DNA from: Acridotheres tristis
Lineage: Eukaryota; Chordata; Aves; Passeriformes; Sturnidae
Assembly: GCA_037013685.1 (NCBI GenBank)
Contig: CM072899.1
Span: 7,358,479 to 7,422,478 of the forward strand
DNA length: 64,000 nt
Direction: 5' to 3'
Shown here: piece by piece, positions 49,991 to 62,100 of the stretch
Layout of the letters: each line of letters starts with the position of its first letter
Numbering within the stretch: the first letter of the stretch is position 1
Made by a program: the position numbers and the translations under genes
The notes under the pieces: model-generated
Seen by the model: the letters and a program-made list of their open reading frames with translations, nothing else
Databases searched by the model: none
Told to the model about the DNA's origin: nothing

Positions 49991-50410
49991 GGGCAGAAGT
50001 ACTCCCTGCCGATGGGACAAGGAGTGGGGACCTCGCTGGACCCGCTTCGCCTCTCCCGGCTCCTCGCCGAGCCTCTCGGAGCATCCCCGGCCCCTTCCGG
50101 GCCGCGCCAGCCCGCGGGCAATGCGCACAAACGGGGCCACAGCAGCGGGCGGGGGGCAGCGCTAGCCCCCGTCCCAGCCCGCGGGGCTGCTCTGCCAGCG
50201 GCGGCCGGGAGCCCAAACACAACGGGGATGTGAAACGAGGGGGAGCTTTGAACCCCTTGGGAGACCGAGGCCAGGGGAGCCAGGTATTTTCCCACATCAG
50301 CGCCCCGGCAATGGACACGGCTGTCCTGTCAAGGAAACGCTCAGGAGCTCAAACCGCAGAGAGCACCTGAGACCTCCTGCAGCCGCGTTCCCGAGGTCCC
50401 GTTAGCTGTC

Positions 50411-50640
50411 TGATACTCCTTCTACTCTCTTCCTACTGCTGCCAAAGATATTTCACATAAATAGAAGCTTTCTGATGTATTATCAGCCTCTTCCTTCTGA
50501 TTCATTATGTTAATGAATTGAGATATTACCAACACTGGATTATCGTATCTATCAATGAATCCAGCAAAAGAAAGCTAATTATAGAGGAAAAAGCTAAGTG
50601 TACCCGGAAACTTAACACAAAGAAGCGTCCGAGAAATAGA
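50411..50640. promoter_or_regulatory. Candidate homeodomain-site-rich block
   Basis: AT-rich repeat-free sequence with TTCATTATGTTAATGAATTG, GGATTATCG, CTAATTATAG and an AAAGATATTTC stretch. Many ATTA cores lie within about 130 bases, between CpG islands. Function inferred. Confidence 0.3.
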
Positions 50641-50819
50641 GCAAAGCGGCTGCAGTAGTTCACACACAGCTTCCAGTTGTCTGGGAACTGCGACACTTTG
50701 GGACACATAGACAAACCTTTTTCCTAGGGATTTACGGACACGTTTTTTACCGTTAACATTATTACTACGAGCGTTTCCAAGGAATCAAACCCGCTGCCCA
50801 GAGCTTTCCCGAGAATCTC

Positions 50820-51175
50820 GGCGCCGTAGAGTGAGGGAGGACACACACAATGCGCTCCCCGCTCCCTTTCCCAGCGCACCGCTCCCGGCGACGCGCAGTC
50901 CCCGCGCCCCGATCACGACCGACCGGCACCCGCCTGTCCTCCCCCGCGCCACAGCGAGCTCATTTCACACCGGGCAACCACCGAGAAACGGGCTTGGGTT
51001 TGTTTGGTTTTTTTTTGGTCCCCTCCTTTTCCCCTTTCCCACAGTGGCTTGGCGTTTCCCCGGCTGGAAGCAGCGCTGTCCCGCGGGCAGAGCCCGCACC
51101 GGCGGGGCGCGGGGCGAGCGCGGCCGCGGAGCGCAGCGCGCAGGTTCGCCGGCGCTGAACAAAGCTGCCGGCATG
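50820..51175. promoter_or_regulatory. CpG island in the FEZF2-CEP15 interval
   Basis: CpG-dense block with overlapping composition-driven frames on both strands and no recognisable protein. Possible enhancer-associated island or promoter of a non-coding RNA. Confidence 0.35.
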
Positions 51176-54100
51176 TGCTTCACTTTGAGCACATTATCCT
51201 CCGGAAGCTTTTATTGAGCAACAGTCAGAGCTCCGTGAATGAAGCTATTGGAACACATACGAACTAAATGGGTAAAGAAAGGCAAGTCTGGTTACCAAAA
51301 TTACGTTTCTCATTTCCCATTCACCGCAGTGAGGCAGGTACTTATTTACTGCGGCTCCAAGCTACGGTAATTAGTAAAGGAGACTGTAATTTACCTAAAG
51401 GAAGGCAATTTTTTCCTTTTATTAATTTACAATAGATTTGTAAAATAATCTTACAGCAGCTGGCTCTGCTTGAATCTGTTTCAAAAGTGTGATGTAAATA
51501 CTGTCTCACACTATTTTGTTGCTTAATAGGGCTTTCTGGTAGGTGATACGACTGAGAGTGAGGGGAAAGAACACCACACATTTATTTTTAAGATCATCAT
51601 CACAGCGATAAAACTTATGGGAAGAAGTGAGCATACTTTCTATCTGTATGCGTTAAAAACAGACATATTCAAAGTAAGTCAAATGTAAAAGCTACAACTG
51701 GAAGGCTCCATACACAGCGGGTACAGCTTAGCGCATTTTGAAGAGCTGTTTTAACTGTGTTTAAAAGGAGTAGCAAATTCCCAAATTAAATCACCCTATT
51801 TATAGCAAAGACAAAGAGTTTCACACAGCAGGAGGATGTACTAAAGAACCATTTTCCCCCACCTGTTTCCTTAGCAAGGGTTTAAGTATCTATATCTACA
51901 TCTTCCTAGTAATCGCACGTCTGAAGCAATTTAGCTTACACATTATGAAACAATAGGAAGAGTGCAAATAATCGATCTGGGATTCATAACGTTTGGCTTT
52001 TTCCTCAGTAAACTTCTGAGATTTTAATCTTCACTCAGCAGATTAATATTTCATATCAGAGTCAGAGGAAAATAAAAACCCATACCTAAGCAAAGTATTT
52101 ATCACTGGTCTACTTGCTGTTCACACTTGGCTGCAGCAGGCACCAACTTACATCCAACTCATACATGCAATGCAACACTGAGATCCAAGAGGCAGTGACT
52201 ACAGGATCAAAGCTTTATTTCAACTGTAACACAGTATATCCATGGATTATAATCCTTGAGCAAACAGAATATCACAGTAATGAAGACCTTAGCATTACAA
52301 ATATGTTAAAACAGCTTGCATTTGGGGTGATATTTAAGGTCAAGTTGTATCTGAACACAACTATTAAAATATTATGAAAATTACCATTATGGAGTAAATA
52401 ATGTTTTCTTTCAGATATAACCTCTAAAAGTACATTTAAATTTGGTTTTCTTATTTTTCAGTACCAACAAGCTCAAACTGAGCATCTACATCCCCAACCT
52501 GCTCTATGTGAATAAAAAAGACAGAAATGAAGAACTATAAGCTCAGCCTAAAAATTAGCTCCTAACTTCTATGAAAACATGACCTTAAATACAATCAAGA
52601 GAATACCATAGTGCCAGATATGCATCTAAACAAACTTACTATTTCAAATGTACTCTCAAATTAAATATGCTCGTGAAAGATTCTGCAGAGTAAGAAATTT
52701 CTTATCCTAGGGAAAAGTAACATGCCTTGCCTTCTGCTCCTGCCCCCACAGCCAGAATAACTGAGAAAGAAAAAAGCTTGGGAATGTGATGGTAGAGGTG
52801 ACAAGATGGGTGAGCAGGCTGTGCTCCTGGGTTAGTATTCGGGTTACTCACCAGTGCATTAACCTAAAAAAGCATAATTAATTAGTTCTTCTTTCAAGAT
52901 TTCCAAGGAGAAACCTTTGGATTTTCTCAGTGTTCTTTACACAATTGCTGTCTCCACCTATCAGAAGAGCACAAGAAGCAACAGGCCCCTAGGACCACTG
53001 CACCTTATGTATACATATATAGTAACATAAAAGGGCAAGCAGCAAGTCAAGACTATAGAGTACCAAGTTTGTTTTTTTAATATTGTTTGGTTTTGTTTTC
53101 TGTTTTTATTTTCTTTGTTTTTTTGAAGGGTGTCGTGAGGTTCTTTCGAGAAAAAATTTACTCATGATGAGTACGAAATTACAGATTATATATATAATTT
53201 CTGTATTTTATTTTTTTGATATATATATAAAAGCTTGGGATAAGATGGGGTATAACTACATAGAATCAACATGTTTGAGGTGACTGTCTTGACTTGATGA
53301 ATACCCATTCAAGATCTCATAGGAGAACAATATTAAATCATATCAGTATAAATCGCTTAGGGAGATTCTTAAAGTTTTTTAAAGCACACTAACACTTAAT
53401 ATTTTCTTTCTCAAATCTGTATCCATAAAAATGCAAGTATCAAGCTAGCCCAGCCATGGTAAATTAAACTCAACAAATCTAAGTAGAACAGGAGATACCA
53501 TATAATTATGGTCCCTGCCACTGCATGCCTCAACTCGGCAGACACCCCTGCCCCTATTTGTGCTATTTCACAGTCATAGGCAATTGCATTTGTTTGTTTC
53601 AAACCACAGGCCGACATGAAGGCCCTTGTCTTTGAGAACAGTCACCTACACACATTCCTGCTTTAAATGTTTCTCTTCATTCAGTTTTTCTTTTTCTGGA
53701 CATATTCCTACATAGTTTTCCTTGAAATAGTTGTCCTATTGCTTCTAAAGTTACACTGCAGGAAATAAAATTAAATTCCTTCTTTGAAGATAATTTCATT
53801 TTACTCTCAAGCACATTATGTGAACACCTAACTGCAGTAACTGCTCTAACCCTGCCTGCAGGTGCCTTTTATGCACGCTGCCAAATTCTCACCCGTGCAC
53901 TCAGTGTTCACACACCTAGATCTCCTTCCAGGGGAAATCACAAGGACAAGGAGATAGTGAACATCTGCATTGTGTCCCAGTGGTTAGGCAGAGTCAGAAG
54001 AGATAAAGACTCAGATTATTTGCATGTATAAAGTTAGAGGCCCAGATTTTTATTGAAGTGATCTCCCTTTGGATGCAAAGAACAGGATGCATCCCATTCT

Positions 54101-54429
54101 TTGTTAGTAACTAACTGCTCATCCATCCCTTCATGTTGAGCACACAAGAAGGGAAAACCTATTATATACGATGCTCAGAATTTTTTGCTTTTTAAATGTG
54201 AGCTCTACAACTGTAAGATCCATACACATTCCCACTAAATCAGATTGAGAATCACATTGTGAGTTTACAGAAGAAAATATTACCAACTTGTCTTTGTGAC
54301 AGAACACTGAGTAGGTATAAAATTGCAATGGTCTCTATGCCAAGTTTTTTTTAAGCTCTCAGCTTGTAAGATGAAAGCCTAATTTGATATTTTTGTAGTT
54401 ATATAACAGTTCTAATATTTTGTGACATT

Positions 54430-54666
54430 TTGTATTGTGACACTATAGATGAAATTGTCATCGGACTGACACCCTTTACTGTTTATTCCTTAATTACAAC
54501 TGTTAACAACACTGCAGAGAAGCGTGCTAATCTGCCATCACATATTATGAAAACAACGTTATTGTTACAAACACCAACACCCACTCAACAGGATAATTCT
54601 AAGATGGCAGTTTCTGTAAAAAGTTATCAGTTTAATGGACACTTCAATAGAAAAAGTTTAAAATGA
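54430..54666 (+). other. Reading frame with fibronectin-III-like segment, status unclear
   Basis: A 78-codon frame reads DEIVIGLTPFTVYSLITTVN followed by NNTAEKRANLPSHIMKTT. This looks like the E-F-G strands of a fibronectin type III domain (L-x-P-x-T-x-Y, then N and a terminal T-T). The preceding strands are not seen upstream in frame, and clear splice sites are lacking. It could be a decayed exon copy, an unrecognised exon or chance. No parent gene is identified. Confidence 0.25.
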
Positions 54667-56022
54667 ACTCTTCATATTCCTGAGGAAAATATACAATTTT
54701 ATACTGCACTTAAATTTTGATTTTATTGTGTCAGTGATTCTTCATGCTACATAGGGATATAATGTTTTTTGAATAGTGGAGTCTCTCCTATGTAGTATGA
54801 AGATGCATAGCTCAGATAACTAGTAGCCTAGCAATATTTGCAATCATTACATCTTCATATCCTCAGACACTGCACTGGCAGAGGTACTTTTTTTTTCCTA
54901 CTACTTCCAGGTTGGGGGTGGAATGATGTCGCAGGAGATTAAATTTCAACAGTACATTGACTCAAGTCCAGGGTCTTAACAATAAAAGAAATTAGTATTT
55001 TCTGGGCTTCTTTTGCTTAAGAAAGATTAATTTTCTGCAGGCCATGTCACACACCAGGAAGGATCTTCCACTGAACTGACACTTTTAGAAGTTCTGTACC
55101 AGTGAATTTTTCATACCTAGTTAGCTCAGTACAATTAATACTCACTGATACTGCACCTCTGTAGGAGGAAGCTGGGAAGCTGTTCAATGGCTGAAAACAA
55201 AAATATTATATCCTCAACTTCTGTATATTCTTTGTTCTTGGACAGCCACTGCCAGTTATCTTTCAGTTTGCTTCTTCCAAACTTTTCACGTCTCAGAAAA
55301 AGTTCTCACTTGTAGATTATATCAGCAGAAAAATAATAATATTAAGAGCAGCCTAGAAGTAGCAAAAAGCCCTAGAGATTTGTTTGCCCACCCGTTAGAC
55401 AAGATATACAATGTAGGCAGAAGGAGGCTGGGGAAAGCTGCCTGGAGTGAGGTGTACCAGTGATGAAAGTGGCAATGACAAAAAAAATCAGGGAAAACAA
55501 GGTGCAGAAATTTAAGTTTGTTCCTTCTACAACTGCTCCCGTGAAGGTTCTTGTACAGATTCCTGGTGCTAAACCAAGGCTACTCTGATGCACAGTCTGC
55601 CTTCCCTGCTAACAGTAAATTCTCCTTTCTCCCTCATCCACGAGCAGGCATGCAGCACAGATGACTGAAGTGAAGGATAATGCAAGAATCTGTCTTTACT
55701 TATCGCACTTATATGTAGAAGCAGAGGATTAAAAATAACATAAAACTCTTCTCACACTGAAAAGCCAATTGCTTTGGTGGAAATCTACACACCAATGTTT
55801 CTCATTCTTGATCCTAAAAGCCCGTTTGAGGATTGCTTCTCTAGTACAGAATAAAAATAAGGAATTGTACACAATGCAACAATGGAATGAAATTATCCTA
55901 GGTAATTAATTTTAATTTTAATTATTTCCATTTCAGTTTAATGACATGATATTCTGTTGCCCGATCTGGACGATCTTCTCTGTTTAAGTGATAAATTATA
56001 AAACAAAATGAAACTAAAATGT

Positions 56023-56166
56023 TTATTTTTGTGAATCTTCTTCAGAGTAGTTTATGCTCTGCTTTGCAGCTTTCATTGTCTTAAAGCCAATAGGAACTTC
56101 TGCTCTTCCTAAAAGAAACTCTTCCCACTTGGGAAGAGATTCTTTTATTGATGCCCAATAGAGAGT
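56023..56166 (-). CDS. CEP15: CEP15 terminal coding exon (47 codons plus stop)
   Basis: On the minus strand: TTTCTCAG acceptor, then [20 protein letters not shown] and a divergent lysine/serine/glutamate-rich tail, stop TAA at 56023-56025. An AATAAA overlaps the stop (56022-56027 on the plus strand as TTTATT). ATTAAA variants lie about 80-115 bases further on and may be the real poly(A) signals. Confidence 0.88.
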   Translation of the reverse strand, partial: TLYWASIKESLPKWEEFLLGRAEVPIGFKTMKAAKQSINYSEEDSQK

Positions 56167-59100
56167 CTGAGAAAGATATAAGAAAAAATAAACTTAATTT
56201 CAAAATCTGTGTCAGCCAGTTAAAAACAGTTAGAAATGCAATGCATTATTAAATCTTACTTTAAGAGTAAAGCAATTCAGAAAAGAACAACGTACTTAAC
56301 ATATGAAATTTTTAAACTCTTGTATGATACAAAATATCAGTTTGGAAATATTTCATTCTGCAGGACAAACTGTGAAGTGACTGAATGTGCCCTCTTGTGG
56401 TAAGCAACACATCAGTTTAGACCTTACAGTACCTTTAATAAACTATTTTCCATGATTATATACTTTTCCAAAAGCAGCTTTAATATTTAAGTATGTATGT
56501 TACTGGAATTTCATTTTGCACTGGAAAAAATGTTAGAAATGAAAGCTGCACATTTACCAATGTAAATTGAGTATCCTAGAAAAGTTTACAGTATTATACA
56601 GAACTATAGTTCAAAATATTTGAGTAAAAGTTTAGACTTGATAACTCACTGATGACATAATCATCTCCAGTATTTGAATCACAAATTAAAATAATAATAA
56701 AAGGTTATGTATATTTAGTGTGTGGTCTAGGAGAATTACTGTGGATCATCTAACCCTTCCTCTTGCTCTACACTGTGCCTCTGAGTAATAAATTCAATAT
56801 TATTTATCTGTGTTATTAATCATTCATTATTTTTGTATTGGTATCCTAAGGGTTACTGTTGTTTGTAGGATTTTCAGGAAAATTTTAAGTGCCAGGTATC
56901 ATTTTTTCCTCACAAGATAATGTGATCTAAGAACTGTGCTAAGATAACACTTCAATCCATCCACATATGTATTTATTGCCATTGATGTCCATTCAGAAAA
57001 ATGGGATTCTGCAGTAGAAAACAGTTATGATACATACGTAGTGAGCCTTTTTTCTTTACTTAAATACATACTGAAGCAGAAGTGCAGCATAAAACTGAAG
57101 ATCTCCCTGCAAAGTATTAGATTCCTGGCTAATCATTTTGATCCTTACATGTAACTCAGATATAACTATGGCTCTTGCAGGTTTACAAAAATATTTTCTT
57201 CAACAGATTTACTCAAAGAATCTTTTTTGACAAGCATATGTGCTGTCACACAAAACTACTCCGACTCAGCAAGCTGGGGATCCATTATAGCCATAACTTT
57301 CAGAGTATATTAATACAGACACATATATGGCTGAGTGAAATATGCTCAGAAGTGTTTTGGAACAAAGCATGCACAAGAATTTTGTACCATGAAAGAAAGT
57401 TTTCTTTTCCCACTATTTATAGCACTCTTCTCTAGAAGCATAAAAAAAAGCTGAAATAGGATCTTCTCCTTCAAATAGTAACTCTGTTCTCTCCAAAATT
57501 TCACCACTGCAGCAGAGTGCAGACATTCTGCAGCCACGAGCAATTGCTCTGCAGCTTCCAATTTGTGCAGATTTTGCTCTACAAGCAGCTTCACACCTAC
57601 CATGGGACTAATTGACCCAAACAACTCTAGAGGTGTCTCTAAAGTCACTGGAGAGTCTAAAACTACTTCTGAACACAGCCAAAATAGGTTTAACGTTTAA
57701 TATTAGTAGGTTGGCATCTTCCTTAGCATCATTCAAAATGCACAAGTACTCAGGAAAGTATGTACCCTTTTGCCTAAAAATGTCTAAAAATAATAAAAAA
57801 GCCACTGAAAGGGCATACCCAGTGTGCACCCTGTCACAGTCACAGTAGGCTACTTACAAAAAGCAATGACAGATGAAAACTTTGAACAGTAACCAGAAGA
57901 AGAAGTGATGCCTCTCCTTTAGGTAATAGCCGAAGCATGCCAACACTTGCCCAGCAGGTGTGAAGCTGAGGTAGAATGCCCCTCTCCTCACAGCTGACAG
58001 AGCTGAAACCTGGCCCCTGGCCCTGCTCTGACACAGCCCTGGCACCCAAACCAGCATGGGACACCCTGCTCCTGTGCCTTTGGGAACCAAGCCACCACAC
58101 AGCACACAAACCACTGGGGCAAGAAACAGATGGGAATCTGCTCAAAAATCTTTATCCTGAACTAATGCTTTAAGGACTGCAGGTTGAGAAGAAAAAAAAA
58201 AAAAAAAAAAGAACTGAGTGTTCCTGCTGCAGTACTTTTCATAAGCTTCCATACAACTCTAAAATAATTGATGTGAAATTTTCTCTGTTCATACTGATAA
58301 ACTGCTGACCCTGAAAGGTAAAGATGACAATCTGGTAAACTGAGAATGAGATGACCATATAAAACAAATTAAATAGCTCTGACATAGTAAACACAGTAAT
58401 CTTCTGATATTCACTGTATTAATTTTTTATATTTGACTTCTTTTTTAAATGGAAGTTTGTATAGATCTGAAAGCTGCTAAATATTTCCACCAGAATGCTC
58501 CAGAATCTAGGGACCTTGTCCCAGAATTTAGGTTCAGCTTGCTACACAGTACACAGGCCTTTGGCTATACCAGTCACTGGATTTTAAAATCAATTATTTT
58601 CACTTTAAGAACATGCTTCAGGGGGAAAAAAACCCACAAAATATTTGGTAAACAGCAAATGAAAATAAACGAAAAGACAAGAGTTCTAGGACTTACTTCT
58701 AACTTAACAGTATCGGGATGTTGAAGTAAATGCATTCTTTCTTGCAGTCTTTTTTCTTCTGCTTCTATATCCTAGAACACAAGCAAAGTACATCTTAAAA
58801 ACCAGCACTAGGAATTTAAAAAGGAAAATACACATAAAAAGACATTTAAATTAACTAAGTAAACCCCTTTACAGCTAAACAGCATTCAAAAATTAACACT
58901 GAAGTTCAAATATTTGTTTAGTCACTCTGAAATACAGCTTATACTACTTAGACTAACACCCTACAACTGCTAAATATGTTTGCTGCACCTTTTTCATACA
59001 GGAGTATACTTCACAACCAAGTAAGACTTTTGCAGTAAACACTACTATTCTCTCTGGACACCAGGGTAAATTAGTTAAATTCTGTTGTATGAAACTTCAG

Positions 59101-62100
59101 GAAATAGAGGGGAACAGAACATCTTTTTCTGTGCTGCATGAGACTGAAGTATGTATTCTAGCTACTGTAACTGTAAAGTAACTAGGCAAATTATGTGCAA
59201 GATCTTTACTTCTCAAGACAAAGATGACTTGCTAATATGCATGCATAACATGTGCACATAAATGTAGAGCTGCAGCAAGCTGTTCACCAGACAAGCTTGG
59301 ATGACAATGCACCTCACATAGTTTTCTTACAAAAAAAACCAGTATTTGGGTTTCTGCTTGTCCAGTGGATGTGTGCTGGATTCACAGAAGCCCAAATAAA
59401 TCATTTGAAAAAGAAACAACCAAAAAAATAAACAGCAACAAACAAATCAAAGCATGCCCCCAAACTAACCACCCTCCCCCTTTAAAGTTCTGACCTGTTC
59501 TTGTGGGCTTAGTTCCATACCCAAACATTGAAGAGATTGAGTGGTGGGCAGATGAAGAGAGACAGAAAGGGACGTGGGAGTGGGGTGTGAAGAAGCCAAA
59601 GCTGAACAGAGTGGAGGGGGAAAGAAAGTATAGCAGATGGCAGAGTTGGGAGCAGAGAGCGGGTGTGAAGAGTACAACAGAAAAACTAAATGAGAGAGGA
59701 AATTCCCCAAAGGGACTTCCCAAATATTCACCACCACTGCTGCTGAAAAGAAGAGTGAGATTCTGGAGGAGCATATCCACAAGAGAGACCAAACATGATT
59801 ACTCGTATTGAATAATAGCCAGTCTGAATACATCAATAAGTAAATAGTGTTCAACTCAAGTTTACTTCAGTACAGTATGATTAAAAAAAGCAAAAAAAAC
59901 CCCAAAAAACAGCCTTGCTGAAGTTTAACTTAACAACACGTATACAGTCAGATTGTTCAATTTAGATTAGTCAGATTGTTCATCTTATTTTATTTCATTT
60001 CATTAATTCCTTTTACAATATTCTCTTGTACATAATTATAAACCTAATGCAAGCAAAATTGTTCCTCCCTTTTCTAGCAAAATCCATACTACTGTAGGGA
60101 GCTAAAAAATGTCTGAGAAAGAGTAAACTAATTCTCAGATTTTTCCAAATTCTCAGAAGCAGCAAATGGCTGCCTCTTCTTCGGTAAGAAAGGACTAATG
60201 GGATAAATATATAGAGGGAACAGGAAGAAGGACACAGGCCATTTGAAATCAATGATGTCAGAATAACAGAGGGCAACAGAATTTAAGTGACTTAAGCACG
60301 GAATTTCTCTGTTGCACATACTTAGAACAGATACCCACAAACAACACCAAACAAAGCTCGTATCAGAATGGCTCAGGCCAAGCCTGGAGAAGCTACCACC
60401 ATAACAAACCATACTGAATACAGGATCATTTAGTAATGTTCGCCTCATATTCTTCCACTGGATTTTCCTCCTTTCTGATTCCTTCTTCCTAATTACTGTA
60501 GGAATTTTAACAGGAAGGAAGAAGAATATCAATCATTATTTTCTTCTAGACTCAGCCAAGTAACTGGAATGTTTATGGTGATAGGAAATGAATGTCTTTC
60601 AGGCAAGAAAGGAGAGAGTAGTTGTGCATATATGTTTAGTAGAGAAGGTCACTTTGGCATAGCCTAGATATTGGACATGTCTTTTCATTGCTCACTCCAG
60701 TTTGTGTTGTGCAGTCTATTGTCATTCAGAATACTGATTTAATGACAGACAGTGAAAGAAATTTTTGCTGGAAGGTGTAGTATGCTTTAGAAAATAACTG
60801 GAACTACTGAAAGATTAGATGGCACTTCTTGTGTGTCTACACAACTGGTAAGCTTTGTAGGAAAAATAAATCCCTGTCATCAATATAAAAATAAATACAT
60901 CAGCAGTATAAACTTCCTTGGAAAAAAACCAGCTAATCTAATATGTCACAGTACTGAAAAAAAGAGAGCATCTTACAATGCTTCCCCTAAAACCACAAGG
61001 GCTGGAACAAAAACAATTCAAGACCCTTCCCCAGAGGTAAAATGGAATGCATGACACATGCATTGCTTTTAGGGGACCAAATTCAGCTGTCACTTATATT
61101 GATATCAGTCTGGCACAATCACACTTAAATAATTCTGGAATTGCATGCCCGGGAAGGAAAGCAAATTTGTTCTAAATTACCTTTCCAGTACTAATTACTA
61201 TATAGCATACTCTTTCTTTTCTATTTCATGTTACAAGCTGTTGCACAGTAATACATATTTCTAAACACAAGAAATATCACTGAGAAACAAATGTCATAAA
61301 TTAGATTACAAATACTAGTCTAATTTCTGCTTTTATTACGACAACATTATATAAGCACCAAATGATACAGATTTCCCTAATCTGCAGTCTCCCTCTAAAG
61401 ACATTGAGGAAAATACTCTGATAATTATGCTAAAATGCTGAACAAATGCTTATAATGTCAAAATTTCAATTAAAAAAAAAAAGGTTAGTTCCTTGCTTCC
61501 TACTGATTAGAATTTAAATTAATTTTGAAATCTTTCCTGCGCATAAATTCCAACTAGCACAGAGAAAGAAAAATGCCTTTTGCTATGATCTATTACTGAA
61601 AACAACTGATTCTGCTTACATGCAGAAAACCAGAAATGCAAATAAAAAAATAACACTTCGTCATGTCCATGTATTTTTGAGTAGGCCAAATCAACAACTC
61701 TCCACATGGTAACTGTGAAATGTACAGTGCCTGGTATCAGGAACAATATTCTGAAGCTGGCACATTAATCAGTCTTGTTTTCAAGCTTCTCATATATTAT
61801 GCTGCATAGATTTTTTTTTCCTGTTTTCTTCTGTTATCAAAAAGCATCTGCACGAGTGCATGCTTGTTAAAACTAGGATAAAATTAATAGATTTAAATTG
61901 ATTTATGCTATTTTATCCTGCAACAGAATTTGTTTTGATACATATGTTTTTGCTTTTTTTTCTGTACAAACACCAACATTTTTGACACTTGAAAGGAACA
62001 ATTTTGAGGATGTGACAGAAGATAGCAAATATCTGTTTAACTGCAGAAATATTTACACTCTGTATATGTCTGAGCTATTGTTACCATTTCCAATACGATA

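Larger units (their letters stand above)
45086..56022. other. FEZF2-CEP15 intergenic region
   Basis: Gene-free interval between the convergent genes FEZF2 (+) and CEP15 (-). The left half (to about 51.2 kb) alternates CpG islands with motif-rich AT blocks listed separately. The right half is AT-rich with few marks. Intervals 45.64-47.3 kb, 48.0-48.4 kb and 50.0-51.2 kb are CpG-rich without exons. A fibronectin-III-like frame occurs at 54,430. Confidence 0.75.
56167..58696 (-). other. CEP15 last intron
   Basis: 2.5 kb, AT-rich, phase 0. It contains a CTCF-like motif at 56389-56400 and an A19 run at 58192-58210. Two overlapping antisense-looking frames at 57.35-57.83 kb are discussed under rejected items. 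Confidence 0.8.

Noticed and set aside
49732..50295. 187-codon minus-strand frame, with a 181-codon plus-strand partner
   Set aside because: Overlapping opposite-strand frames at a CpG island edge, with no recognisable protein.
57346..57829. Two adjacent minus-strand frames in the CEP15 intron with phrases loosely like the dynein heavy chain tail
   Set aside because: The similarity is faint and the order of the phrases (VKFWREQ after VVWVN) is opposite to real dynein tails. They lie in different frames without splice sites.
59503..59811. 102-codon plus-strand frame and 129-136-codon minus-strand frames
   Set aside because: A purine-rich strand lacks stops in both directions. No family resemblance, and it is within a CEP15 intron.
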